The notes: a model not told the origin generated them from the sequence alone. Counted from the first letter of the stretch, positions 8,483 through 18,412 are shown. The stretch: DNA of 64,000 bases from Arachidicoccus ginsenosidivorans (GCF_007971385.1 NZ_CP042434.1:3968001-4032000); one strand, 5' to 3'. Program-made: numbers and translations.

Positions 8483-10775
8483 AGATTACTTTGATAAGTT
8501 TTTTGCTAAAAGTGATGGGGTTACGACCTTGGAAATGCATACTAGGCATGTATTGAAAGCTGGCGAAAACTTATTGAACTCAATTTCACTAAGTGAAAGC
8601 GAGCGTGATTTTTGGCACAAAAAGCTGGTTAGGTGTGCGGTTCTGCATGATTTGGGAAAGATCCACAGAGAGTTTGTGGAAAGATTAAAAGGGCAGAAAG
8701 GTGGTACGATTCGGCATGAATTAGTGTCATTAATTTTCTGTTATAGCTTTCTGAATTTGAGTGACGATGAATTATTTGCCATTGGAACTCATCATAAAGG
8801 AGTTATTGATTATCATTTAAGCGACAGTCAATGTTTGTCCCCCAATTATTTGCGTTCTTATTTGAATGATTGGGTCAAATCGGATAAATCGATATTTACT
8901 CCAGAAGTTGTTCAATGCTGGTTAGATTTATTTGAATTGAATGTTATTGCTAATTTTAATCGGGAGGTAACTACTGATCTTTCGAAAAATTTCAAGAAGT
9001 GCTTTTACGCAAAGCGCCAGGTAGAAGCGCTTCCTGATTTTGAGTCTAGGAAGAATTTGTCACTCATGAGAGCGTTGTTAATGTCGGCTGATCATTTGGG
9101 ATCGGCTAGGAAGGAAAATGAGATTCCTGTGTATCGGCCTATTGAATTGATACACTTTCAACCGCAAAAAGAGGGGGCGTATTTTGATTTTAGACCTTTT
9201 CAAAAACGTATGCGCCGGGAAAACTCTGATGTTATATTACATGCACCCACAGGATCAGGAAAAACGGAGGCAGCGTTAAATTGGGTATTTGCTAATCAAT
9301 CAGTAAATAATAGGGTATTTTATATTTTGCCTAATACAGCAAGCATAAATGCGATGGTTGGTAGACTGCAAAGGGTTTTTGCCAAGGAAACTGTTACACC
9401 ATTGCATTCTAAGACTTTAGACTTCTTTTATAACTTGATTTCAGACGATTTGCAAAGTTTAAATATGGATTGTTCGGATATTGAACGTGAGGCAAGGAGT
9501 CGACAATCACTTACGAGAGAGATTTTTTATCCAGTCAAGGTGGCGACCTTACATCAAGTATTGAAAACTTCTCTAAAAGGGAAGGGGTGGGAGCTTGCTT
9601 TATTTGATTATAGGAATGCATTATTTATTATCGATGAATTTCACGCTTATAATGCGTTATTGACTGGGATGCTATTAGCATCGGTTAAATTATTTAAAAA
9701 AATATTTAATGCAAAATTTTTGTTTCTTTCTGCGACAATCCCTGAGTTTTTATTAAGACTTATTATAAAGGAGGTTTTTGACGGAGACTCTTCTAAACTT
9801 ATCAGGCCAGACAGCAGGGACGAGTTGGACAGGGTGATAATGGATAGAAAAAGGCATCAACTTTATTGCAGACCTGAATCGAATCTTTTTGGTGATTTAT
9901 CATTGATAAAATCTTATTTGAAAGATGGAAATACGGTATTAATAGTTGTTAATAATGTTAGAACTGCACAGAAGTTGTATGAGGAACTTGAGTTTAGTTC
10001 TTCCAGTAAGCTTTTGCATGGCGGATTAAACAAAAAGGATAGGAATAATATCGAGAAAGATTTATTGAGCAGGGATGTTAACAAGCGCCCCAAATTATTG
10101 ATCGCGACACAGGCTGTAGAAGTTAGTTTGGATATAGATTATGATGTGACGTTTATTGAAAATGCGCCAATTGACGCGTTGATTCAAAGACTGGGCAGGG
10201 TTAATCGTAATGGGAAAAAGAAAATCTACCCTTTAGATTCTAAAAGGGATTTATGTTTTGATACCGTTCCGGTCTATATATTTGAGAAATCAATAGGTAA
10301 TATTTCATTTTATAATAGGGAAGTAGTTGAGAATACATGGTCTGAACTTATTAAATATGATGGATGTGAACTTGGTGAGGATGATTTTATTAAAATATGT
10401 GATGTAGTTTATAAAGATGGTTACAATAGGGATCAATTACAAGATTTTGAATTGGGATATAATAATACTATAATCAATAAGTTTGAGGACGACTGGATAG
10501 CTGGTAACTGGAAAGATTGGATTAAGGATATTTTAGAGCATGGTAATCAAAAGGTAGAAGTCCTTTGTTTCAATTTACTAGATGAATATGAGCTTAAAAT
10601 TTCCGAGAAAAAATTCCTAGAGGCGAATTCACTTTTGGTTCAAGTTTATCGATCAGAGGCGGACATTTCTCCCATTAGGAAATTTGGAGATGTAATGGTT
10701 GCCAATAATTTGAATTATAAACAAGAAATTGGTTATTTTGATGAAAATGATTCAGTTGATACACAAATTCTATAA
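8475..10775 (+). CDS. cas3: CRISPR nuclease-helicase Cas3
   Basis: Cas3 is recruited to the R-loop made by Cascade and degrades the target strand. From ATG 8475 (MNKDYFDKFF) the protein has 766 residues. The HD nuclease domain shows HTRHVL near residue 22 and LHDLGK with the catalytic HD at 58-59. The helicase part shows Walker A HAPTGSGKT near 256, IIDEFHAY near 385, SATIP near 418, ATQAVEVSLD near 546 and LIQRLGRVNRNG near 570. An in-frame ATG at 8463 is an alternative start. Both starts overlap the cas5 end, so they are probably translationally coupled. Confidence 0.96.
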   Translation: MNKDYFDKFFAKSDGVTTLEMHTRHVLKAGENLLNSISLSESERDFWHKKLVRCAVLHDLGKIHREFVERLKGQKGGTIRHELVSLIFCYSFLNLSDDELFAIGTHHKGVIDYHLSDSQCLSPNYLRSYLNDWVKSDKSIFTPEVVQCWLDLFELNVIANFNREVTTDLSKNFKKCFYAKRQVEALPDFESRKNLSLMRALLMSADHLGSARKENEIPVYRPIELIHFQPQKEGAYFDFRPFQKRMRRENSDVILHAPTGSGKTEAALNWVFANQSVNNRVFYILPNTASINAMVGRLQRVFAKETVTPLHSKTLDFFYNLISDDLQSLNMDCSDIEREARSRQSLTREIFYPVKVATLHQVLKTSLKGKGWELALFDYRNALFIIDEFHAYNALLTGMLLASVKLFKKIFNAKFLFLSATIPEFLLRLIIKEVFDGDSSKLIRPDSRDELDRVIMDRKRHQLYCRPESNLFGDLSLIKSYLKDGNTVLIVVNNVRTAQKLYEELEFSSSSKLLHGGLNKKDRNNIEKDLLSRDVNKRPKLLIATQAVEVSLDIDYDVTFIENAPIDALIQRLGRVNRNGKKKIYPLDSKRDLCFDTVPVYIFEKSIGNISFYNREVVENTWSELIKYDGCELGEDDFIKICDVVYKDGYNRDQLQDFELGYNNTIINKFEDDWIAGNWKDWIKDILEHGNQKVEVLCFNLLDEYELKISEKKFLEANSLLVQVYRSEADISPIRKFGDVMVANNLNYKQEIGYFDENDSVDTQIL

Positions 10776-10784
10776 ATTTGGAAC

Positions 10785-11291
10785 ATGCAGGTAACAGGAA
10801 CTCATATTGCATATTTACACATTTGCCACAGAAAGTTGTGGTTATTTGCCAATGGCATTCAAATGGAGCAAACATCTCAGGCAGTTGCAGAAGGAAAACT
10901 TATATCGGAAACTACTTATTTGGATAGATCATAAAAATATACAGAACTTGCAATAGAAACAATTAAGATTGATTTTTATGATGCCAAAAATGGGATTGTT
11001 CATGAAGTTAAAAAATCTGATAAAATTGAAGTGGCCCACTTTGCACAATTGAAGTATTATTTGGCTGTTTTAGCTCGAAATGGAATTGAGACTCCAACTG
11101 GTGTACTTGAATACCCTAAACTGAAACAGAAAGAAGTTGTTAATTGGGATGAAAGTATTTTGGAAGATGCTAAGCGTTGGGAGGAGGAAGTTAAGAATAT
11201 TGTGATGCTTGAACACTGTCCGATGCTAACAAAGCTTTCGCTATGCAAGTCTTGCTCGTATTATGAATTTTGTTATATAAATGATAAATGA
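10785..11291 (+). pseudogene. cas4: CRISPR adaptation nuclease Cas4 with an internal stop codon
   Basis: Cas4 trims prespacers and checks the PAM during adaptation. Read through, the frame gives a full-length protein of about 168 residues starting MQVTGTHIAYLHICHRKLWL. It shows the RecB-like core (IKIDFYDAKNG, then HEVKKSDK with the D-ExK residues) and the Fe-S cysteines: the first in HICHRK and the last three in LCKSCSYYEFC. Codon 50 (10932-10934) is TAA where related proteins have glutamate in the segment R-x-EKY. The frame is intact on both sides, so this is a G-to-T substitution rather than an indel. It overlaps cas1 by 11 bp. Loss of Cas4 would be expected to disturb spacer length and PAM choice. 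Confidence 0.85.
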
Positions 11292-12291
11292 AAAAACATA
11301 TTACCTTTTTAACGCAGGACGTCTTAGCAGGAAAGATAATACGCTGAAATTTACTGCTATTGATCAAGATGGAGTGGAAGGATCTATAAGATATATTCCA
11401 ATAGAAAGTGTATCCGACTTGTTTTGTTTTGGCGCGTTGGATGCTAATGCATCATTGTTTAATTTTTTGGGGAAGCAGCAGATAGCTGTTCATTTTTTCG
11501 ATTTTTATGAGCATTATACAGGAAGCTTTTTACCAAAAGAATATCTTCTTGCAGGAAAAATGCAGATAGAGCAAACAAGGCATTATATTTCTAAAGGTAA
11601 ACGCATTGTTATTGCAAGTAAGTTTATTGAAGGTGCATCCGCCAATATTTTGAAGAATCTTCGTTATTATCAGTCTCGAGGGAAAGATCTGCAATCAATT
11701 ATTGAATCTATTGAAAAATTTTCTGGGCAGATTAAAAGTGTTGTAGAAATAGACGAATTGATGGGTATTGAAGGAAATATTAGACAAAAATATTATGAGT
11801 CATTTGATCTGATAATAAACGACTTCTCGATGGGGGGTAGGAGTAAACAACCTCCCTCCAATGAAATTAATTCTTTAATTTCTTTTGGTAATATGATGTG
11901 TTATTCCCTCTGTCTTGGGCAAATTTACCATACACAAATGAACCCAACAATAAGTTTTTTACATGAACCTGGTTTTAGAAGATTTTCTTTAGCGCTTGAT
12001 CTTTCTGAGATTTTTAAACCTATTTTGGTTGATCGTGTAATATTCAAAGTGCTAAATAAAAGGGAAATACAAGCGAAAGATTTTGATTTTCAAGGAAACA
12101 AGGTTTTATTGAAGGATGCCAGCCGAAAGATTTTTGTACGTGCTTTTGAAGAGAGGCTTAATGAGACAATTAGACATAGAAGTTTAAATAGAAATGTTAG
12201 TTATAAACATTTGGTAAAACTTGAGTGTTATAAATTGACTAAACATATATTAGGTATGGAGGAATATAAACCTTTTAAAATTTGGTGGTAA
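11281..12291 (+). CDS. cas1: CRISPR integrase Cas1 (I-B type)
   Basis: Cas1 catalyses spacer integration as a complex with Cas2. The 336-residue protein has the N-terminal beta domain and the alpha-helical catalytic domain. Metal-ligand residues are E164 (GIEGNIRQKYY), H228 (SFLHEPGFRR) and E243 (LDLSEIFKP), all present. The start overlaps the end of cas4 and the gene ends 1 bp before the cas2 ATG, so the adaptation genes form one translational unit. Confidence 0.97.
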   Translation: MINEKTYYLFNAGRLSRKDNTLKFTAIDQDGVEGSIRYIPIESVSDLFCFGALDANASLFNFLGKQQIAVHFFDFYEHYTGSFLPKEYLLAGKMQIEQTRHYISKGKRIVIASKFIEGASANILKNLRYYQSRGKDLQSIIESIEKFSGQIKSVVEIDELMGIEGNIRQKYYESFDLIINDFSMGGRSKQPPSNEINSLISFGNMMCYSLCLGQIYHTQMNPTISFLHEPGFRRFSLALDLSEIFKPILVDRVIFKVLNKREIQAKDFDFQGNKVLLKDASRKIFVRAFEERLNETIRHRSLNRNVSYKHLVKLECYKLTKHILGMEEYKPFKIWW

Positions 12292-12292
12292 T

Positions 12293-12556
12293 ATGTATGT
12301 GATTTTAGTTTATGATATTGGGGAAGAAAGGGTAGGAAAGATGCTCAAATTATGTCGACGTTATTTAAATTGGATTCAAAATAGTGTCTTTGAGGGTGAA
12401 ATTTCCGAAGTAAAGCTTAAAGAATTGCAATTTCTTGCAAAATCCATCATGGTTCTATCATATGATAGTATTGTTATATTTAAAAGTAGAAATGAAAAAT
12501 GGCTTCAAAAAGAGATTATTGGGAAGGAAAAGAATGAATTGGACATCTTTTTGTAG
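12293..12556 (+). CDS. cas2: CRISPR adaptation protein Cas2
   Basis: Cas2 bridges two Cas1 dimers at integration. The 87-residue protein starts MYVILVYDIGEERVGKML with the conserved first-strand aspartate (YDI), followed by RRYLNWIQNSVFEGEI, in which Cas2 proteins have Q-x-S-V-F-E-G. Length is normal. It is the last cas gene, directly upstream of the leader. Confidence 0.96.
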   Translation: MYVILVYDIGEERVGKMLKLCRRYLNWIQNSVFEGEISEVKLKELQFLAKSIMVLSYDSIVIFKSRNEKWLQKEIIGKEKNELDIFL

Positions 12557-12650
12557 TTGTTGTAAATTGTCGATCTATTTGGAAAGAGTGGAATAATTAG
12601 TTCTTTGACATATTGGTTGTATATAAAGTATTGAAAGTTATTTAGATATG

Positions 12651-12699
12651 AAGTTGTCGATATTCGCTAAATTATAAGGTCATTGATTATCGACAACTT
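12651..12699. repeat. 12-bp inverted repeat in the leader
   Basis: AAGTTGTCGATA (12651-12662) and TATCGACAACTT (12688-12699) are perfect reverse complements 25 bp apart. Such spacing suits a dimeric DNA-binding protein or an upstream integration motif; the function is inferred. Confidence 0.85.
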
Positions 12700-12717
12700 T
12701 TTATATAAAATTTTGTG

Positions 12718-12725
12718 TATATTTG
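12718..12725 (+). promoter_or_regulatory. -7 box of the pre-crRNA promoter
   Basis: TATATTTG is an exact TAnnTTTG match 49 bp before the first repeat. Transcription would start near 12732, at the base of the stem-loop at 12731-12755. Confidence 0.5.
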
Positions 12726-12730
12726 TGCAC

Positions 12731-12755
12731 AATAGCGCTGATAATCAGCGTTATT
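12731..12755 (+). repeat. Stem-loop at the leader end
   Basis: A near-palindrome: CGCTGA (12736-12741), TAA loop, TCAGCG (12745-12750), extended on both sides to AATA/TATT with one G-T pair. It starts at the predicted transcription start and could cap the pre-crRNA 5' end. Confidence 0.7.
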
Positions 12756-14026
12756 TAAAAGCCTAAATGACGGGGGCTTAATCGAACAATAGTTGAATTG
12801 AAATCATCACCTTCAACAGTCAAAGACGGCTCAGGTTGAGGCTTAATCGAACAATAGTTGAATTGAAATATTTATTGCCCAGGCTGTCAAAGACGTCTGT
12901 AGTATGGCTTAATCGAACAATAGTTGAATTGAAATTGATTAAACCTGTTTTATCATCACGTTTAGAAAAAGGCTTAATCGAACAATAGTTGAATTGAAAT
13001 ATAATAATCAAAACGATCAAACTTAGAAAACTTTTTGGCTTAATCGAACAATAGTTGAATTGAAATGTCGGTATTGGGTTCTTGTTGGAACTCGTATTGC
13101 TTGGCTTAATCGAACAATAGTTGAATTGAAATAAGAATCCGATTTGGAACAAAAAAATAATGAATAAAAGGCTTAATCGAACAATAGTTGAATTGAAATA
13201 AGCGAGCATTCAGGTAGATGCCAACGAATCGTTTTTGGCTTAATCGAACAATAGTTGAATTGAAATGATTGTAGTACACATACATTTGCAGCTCTTTGAG
13301 CCGGCTTAATCGAACAATAGTTGAATTGAAATTAGCGAAGCCGTCGGCACCAGGAAGTCTAAAAAATCCGGCTTAATCGAACAATAGTTGAATTGAAATG
13401 ATCTTGATTTCTTGCGATTTAGGGTCTTTAGCGAGGCTTAATCGAACAATAGTTGAATTGAAATTTATATAATTATCGCAGGGGAAAGGCGATACCGGGC
13501 GGGCTTAATCGAACAATAGTTGAATTGAAATATCTCCTCTGGAGAGAGGTTTCTGTGGCTCAGCTCGGCTTAATCGAACAATAGTTGAATTGAAATAGCT
13601 GAAGGATATCAAGGATCCAATAGATATCCTTGGCTTAATCGAACAATAGTTGAATTGAAATTGAAATGGCTTTCAATGTCATTCAGGGTTACCAGAGGCT
13701 TAATCGAACAATAGTTGAATTGAAATAATCTAACGTACGAGGGTCCGGAAAATACTCATCAAAGGCTTAATCGAACAATAGTTGAATTGAAATCCTATTA
13801 GTACGGAAGAAATTCCGTTTGATGATGTGGGCTTAATCGAACAATAGTTGAATTGAAATGCGAGAGTAAAACGATCACCAGGAACACATTCAGTAGGCTT
13901 AATCGAACAATAGTTGAATTGAAATTTATTAAACCTGTTTTATCATCACGTTTAGAAAAAGGCTTAATCGAACAATAGTTGAATTGAAATTTGATATATA
14001 TGCGGTAGCGGTTGTCCGCCGAAACA

Positions 14027-14056
14027 GGCTTAATCAAACAATAGTTGAATTGAAAT
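14027..14056 (+). repeat. Variant CRISPR repeat 20
   Basis: Single G-to-A change (TCAAAC for TCGAAC). Neighbouring repeats on both sides are consensus, so the change was not copied on. Confidence 0.9.
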
Positions 14057-16016
14057 TTATAAAAGGAGTTCGCTCGGTTGGAATACTTCTAGGCTTAATC
14101 GAACAATAGTTGAATTGAAATGAATTGTATCTCGATAGTCTTTGTATGGTTGCATAATGGCTTAATCGAACAATAGTTGAATTGAAATAGATTTTAAACA
14201 TGAACAATTTCAAAGTAAAATTATCGGCTTAATCGAACAATAGTTGAATTGAAATTTAGGAGTACGACACCCAGGAACACAACACCTAAAACGGCTTAAT
14301 CGAACAATAGTTGAATTGAAATAGAAAAGCAGATAATGAAGTATGGTCATTTAAACCGGGCTTAATCGAACAATAGTTGAATTGAAATGTAATTTTAAGA
14401 CAATTAAACCCTAAGGGCTCAGTGGCTTAATCGAACAATAGTTGAATTGAAATTTAGAGAATACCCCGTTTGTTGTAAGTTCAGATGTGTGGCTTAATCG
14501 AACAATAGTTGAATTGAAATTGAGAAGGGCACAAAGAAAAACGACAAAAAGACCACGGCTTAATCGAACAATAGTTGAATTGAAATTAAAAGGAAACCTC
14601 AACAGTCTTTGGACCAGAATCGGCTTAATCGAACAATAGTTGAATTGAAATTGGAGAGATCCAAGGCACACTGGAATCGTGGCCAGGGGGCTTAATCGAA
14701 CAATAGTTGAATTGAAATATGAAGAGCCAGCTTACACAAACATGGATAGGCTTCTGGGCTTAATCGAACAATAGTTGAATTGAAATATCAAAAAGATTGT
14801 GATAATTGTATAAAATACTTTTGGCTTAATCGAACAATAGTTGAATTGAAATTTAAAACCTAAAAAGAATGGCGGAGATAAAGTACCAGGCTTAATCGAA
14901 CAATAGTTGAATTGAAATACTGTTTTGGGGCACTATTGAAAACGAATAAAATCGGCTTAATCGAACAATAGTTGAATTGAAATGACTTGGTGGTGTTGCG
15001 GGTGCTGGTGTGGCTTTCGGCTTAATCGAACAATAGTTGAATTGAAATATGAAGAACTGGAGGAAATATTTGACTACGATAAATGGCTTAATCGAACAAT
15101 AGTTGAATTGAAATATATTTCCTTTATACGATTCATCAGTTCAATATTATGGCTTAATCGAACAATAGTTGAATTGAAATGTGAATTCTTCTTATTAATA
15201 CCAAGCGCTTCGCGTTGGGCTTAATCGAACAATAGTTGAATTGAAATTGGAAAGACCTCTGGAGGTCAAAAGTGCACATCTGGGCTTAATCGAACAATAG
15301 TTGAATTGAAATGGTATCGCTGGTTATATGTGGAATCAATGTCGGCGATGGGCTTAATCGAACAATAGTTGAATTGAAATCTGGGGGACCCAGTACCATC
15401 GAGATGCACATTAGCAGGCTTAATCGAACAATAGTTGAATTGAAATGATTTATCAACCGTATGAGTACTTTTAATAATATGAGGCTTAATCGAACAATAG
15501 TTGAATTGAAATCTGTATAAGCGGGAAAAGGAGATGCAAAAGCCAATAAGGCTTAATCGAACAATAGTTGAATTGAAATTCAAATACCGGATTGACTTCA
15601 AATACTCAATTTGTTGGCTTAATCGAACAATAGTTGAATTGAAATCTTTAGTAACTGGATGAATACAAAACCAGTTGCTGAAGGCTTAATCGAACAATAG
15701 TTGAATTGAAATTGAATTATCTAGCCAATATTGGTAAGGCTGTCAAGGAAGGCTTAATCGAACAATAGTTGAATTGAAATTAAAAACCTGGGAATTGGGG
15801 TACTGAAATTTCTACTGGCTTAATCGAACAATAGTTGAATTGAAATCATATTTCCCCATGCCTCCTTTAAAGGGATGGTTTTTGGCTTAATCGAACAATA
15901 GTTGAATTGAAATGATAACAGCTGGAATTGGCAAACACCTCTCCAGGGCGGCTTAATCGAACAATAGTTGAATTGAAATTAATAAATACCAATATCTTTT
16001 CATAATTTTTATTTTA

Positions 16017-16044
16017 GGCTTAATCGAACCATAGTGGAATTACT
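16017..16044 (+). repeat. Degenerate repeat 50 followed by a 3-nt gap
   Basis: The repeat reads to GGAATT with A-to-C and T-to-G changes, lacks the final GAAAT, and is followed by ACT and then directly by the next full repeat at 16045. It stops at exactly the repeat position where the mobile element interrupts repeat 58. Confidence 0.9.
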
Positions 16045-16826
16045 GGCTTAATCGAACAATAGTTGAATTGAAATGGAAGAGAACGGTTTGGAGGATGCAG
16101 AGGATATTCAGGCTTAATCGAACAATAGTTGAATTGAAATAAATCTTAAAACTCTAAATTAAAAGATCATGACAAAGGCTTAATCGAACAATAGTTGAAT
16201 TGAAATCCCGAAAGCCGCATTATTAAAGGAAAAGCGGCTCCTGGCTTAATCGAACAATAGTTGAATTGAAATATTGGTATTGTAAGTCTTTATAGCGAAT
16301 AAATCAAGGCTTAATCGAACAATAGTTGAATTGAAATGCTTTCACCAGGGCAATGAGCTCGTTTCACCAGGGCGGCTTAATCGAACAATAGTTGAATTGA
16401 AATGTGTCTTTATTGTAGGGGATCTTTGTTTGGGGGGCTTAATCGAACAATAGTTGAATTGAAATAAGAGAAAATAAATTGCAGTGATCTTATAATAGTT
16501 CTGGCTTAATCGAACAATAGTTGAATTAATTTTAATACCGGACTAAAACGATACCACTTGCCACCAAAAAACGATACCACCCTTCTGGACAGCTGACTAC
16601 GGCAGTGTTCCAGAGCACACTTTCAGAAGCCATTCCGGTGTTTTTTTTTGATGCTCAATTTCCAACTTAAAACATGCAATCGTTTCTAATTGGGATACCT
16701 ATGTTTTAATTGGACGATTATCAATCATTTAACTGTAGTGATATCTGATATTTTGCGTTGTGCTTTGCTCTTGCTTTCTTTTATTTGCCCGTATTTAGTC
16801 TCATTTGACACCTATTCATCGTGGGG

Positions 16827-16880
16827 CCGTTGGGGGGTGAGGGAGCCGGAGCGGAGCGGAGGCGAACGAGCCCCCAACGG
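16827..16880. repeat. Inverted repeat inside the inserted element
   Basis: CCGTTGGGGG (16827-16836) pairs with CCCCCAACGG (16871-16880). The loop is GC-rich and stands out from the AT-rich surroundings. Confidence 0.85.
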
Positions 16881-16942
16881 GAAAGCGCATTTTAACCCCC
16901 TTTAACGGGTTCTGTTAGCCTCTAAACAGCCTGGGTAAGGCT

Positions 16943-16974
16943 ATCAAAAGGGCAAGGTAAAGCGCCCTTTTGAT
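16943..16974 (+). terminator. Terminator-like hairpin inside the inserted element
   Basis: ATCAAAAGGGC (16943-16953) and GCCCTTTTGAT (16964-16974) form a perfect 11-bp stem with a 10-nt loop and T-rich distal arm. It could stop pre-crRNA transcription before the distal repeats. Confidence 0.5.
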
Positions 16975-17254
16975 GCTTATTGAAGGCTAGTAAGTATAGC
17001 CAAAGTAGGAGTCTAACCACTACAGTTACAGCCAAGCTTATAAATAACGTTGGCATCTTCAGGTGGAACAATACCTGATACATTATAAATATGATAATAT
17101 GTATATATCAGATAAGCTGCTGATTACTCGTTATTACATATAATTATGATATATATGTTTGCTTTAAATTATGCCAAATTATTGGGATGTGAAGCTGTAG
17201 AATGGCACACGTTATATATAACAAACAAATAAATATATATGAAATATATCTAGC

Positions 17255-17278
17255 TGTTCGATTTTTAAAAATCGAACA
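17255..17278. repeat. 24-bp perfect palindrome in the inserted element
   Basis: TGTTCGATTTTT is followed directly by its exact reverse complement AAAAATCGAACA. It may be a protein-binding site or a cruciform; role unknown. Confidence 0.85.
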
Positions 17279-17666
17279 TATCTGTTATTAATGCTTGTTG
17301 CATGCGGCAACTATTGTTAATAAATTCCAAAGATGAAAAGCAGTAATAAAGATAAAGATTCTTCATTTAATCCCAAATAATTTTTGCAAAATTATTGGAG
17401 ATTACTAAGTGGTACCGTTTTTCACCGTTAGGTGGTATCATTTTATACCGCTGTTAAAAAATTGAAATTTGGAGGGCTAATGTATAACCCTGCTCTATAT
17501 TTAAGGCTTAATCGAACAATAGTTGAATTGAAATCAATTTACCGTTGTCTGTCCTTTGGACTGCAAAGAGAGGCTTAATCGAACAATAGTTGAATTGAAA
17601 TTAAATATAACGAGTGCTACCCAAAATACTATTTCAGTCTTAATCGAACAATAGTTGAATTGAAAT

Positions 17667-17714
17667 ACACTTTATATTAGTTTGTTCCTTATCGAACAAT
17701 AGTTGAATTGAAAT
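17667..17714 (+). repeat. Shortened spacer and damaged repeat 62
   Basis: Only 18 nt separate repeat 61 from the repeat 62 remnant, whose first bases read TTCCTTATCG instead of GGCTTAATCG. A deletion across the spacer-repeat junction explains both. Confidence 0.85.
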
Positions 17715-18412
17715 ATCGTTTGACGGTATACTTTTCTCCGCCCAGATAGAGGCTTAATCGAACAATAGTTGAATTGAAATTGTTTTTAAGGCTTAATTCC
17801 TTGACGGCGGCAAATAGGCTTAATCGAACAATAGTTGAATTGAAATTTGCAATAGTTTGCTTTCACTTTCAGGCTGTATCATGGCTTAATCGAACAATAG
17901 TTGAATTGAAATTACGTTCGTATACACTATTTTTAGAAGCAGCCAACAGGCTTAATCGAACAATAGTTGAATTGAAATCTATTTAAAATAGAAACAATGA
18001 ATAAGAATGCAAAAGGCTTAATCGAACAATAGTTGAATTGAAATTTTCCTGCGAACTTTTGCGCATAACCCGCTATCTGTAGGCTTAATCGAACAATAGT
18101 TGAATTGAAATGTCGTTTTCTTCAATTCCATACCGGAAAGTGTTTATGGGCTTAATCGAACAATAGTTGAATTGAAATCCCAATCAACGCAGGTAAAGGC
18201 ATCTGAATTTAATGGCTTAATCGAACAATAGTTGAATTGAAATCCAGAAGTCACCCAGGATCAACAGAGCGCCGTAGCGGGCTTAATCGAACAATAGTTG
18301 AATTGAAATAATATACCGGACAAAAAGACGATTTCGGTAACGAAATGGCTTAATCGAACAATAGTTGAATTGAAATCCTATTAGCCGGCTGGATCTTTTG
18401 CAGGCAGTGGGC

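Larger units (their letters stand above)
12557..12774 (+). promoter_or_regulatory. CRISPR leader
   Basis: This AT-rich 218-bp stretch lies between cas2 and the first perfect repeat. Array polarity agrees: repeats near the leader are intact while the far end carries degenerate copies. It contains a 12-bp inverted repeat, a TATATTTG -7 box and a 25-nt stem-loop, each listed separately. Confidence 0.85.
12775..16527 (+). CRISPR. CRISPR array, leader-proximal part (58 repeats)
   Basis: Thirty-base repeats starting GGCTTAATCG and ending GAATTGAAAT recur about every 66 bp, with spacers of mostly 34-37 bases. Repeat 1 is 12775-12804. The last 8 bases, ATTGAAAT, fit the type I-B crRNA 5' handle. Repeats are identical except repeat 20 (14027, G-to-A at position 10), repeat 50 (16017-16041, two changes and 3' truncation) and repeat 58 (16503-16527, cut by an insertion). 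Spacers 3 and 18 are nearly identical. The array is on the same strand as cas genes. It has about 57 spacers in this part, evidence of long activity. Confidence 0.98.
16528..17459. mobile_element. 932-bp non-autonomous insertion element inside CRISPR repeat 58
   Basis: The element splits one repeat: ...GTTGAATT ends at 16527, and AATTGAAAT resumes at 17460, giving a 4-bp AATT target duplication. Both ends carry two copies of a short motif in inverted orientation: CGATACCAC at 16549 and 16572 on the left, GTGGTACCG at 17409 and GTGGTATCA at 17432 on the right. Paired end-repeats and a 4-bp duplication recall IS21-family ends. No transposase gene is present; a 71-codon frame at 16690-16905 is not convincing. 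The inside holds three strong inverted repeats. It must be moved in trans if it is mobile. Confidence 0.75.

Noticed and set aside
16690..16905. 71-codon frame in the inserted element
   Set aside because: Its second half is just the GC-rich inverted repeat; there is no transposase motif.
12820..18000. Several open frames of 60-130 codons across the array with repeated peptides such as FNSTIVRLS and LNRTIVELK
   Set aside because: They are the CRISPR repeat read in different frames; the repeat has no stop codon in some frames.
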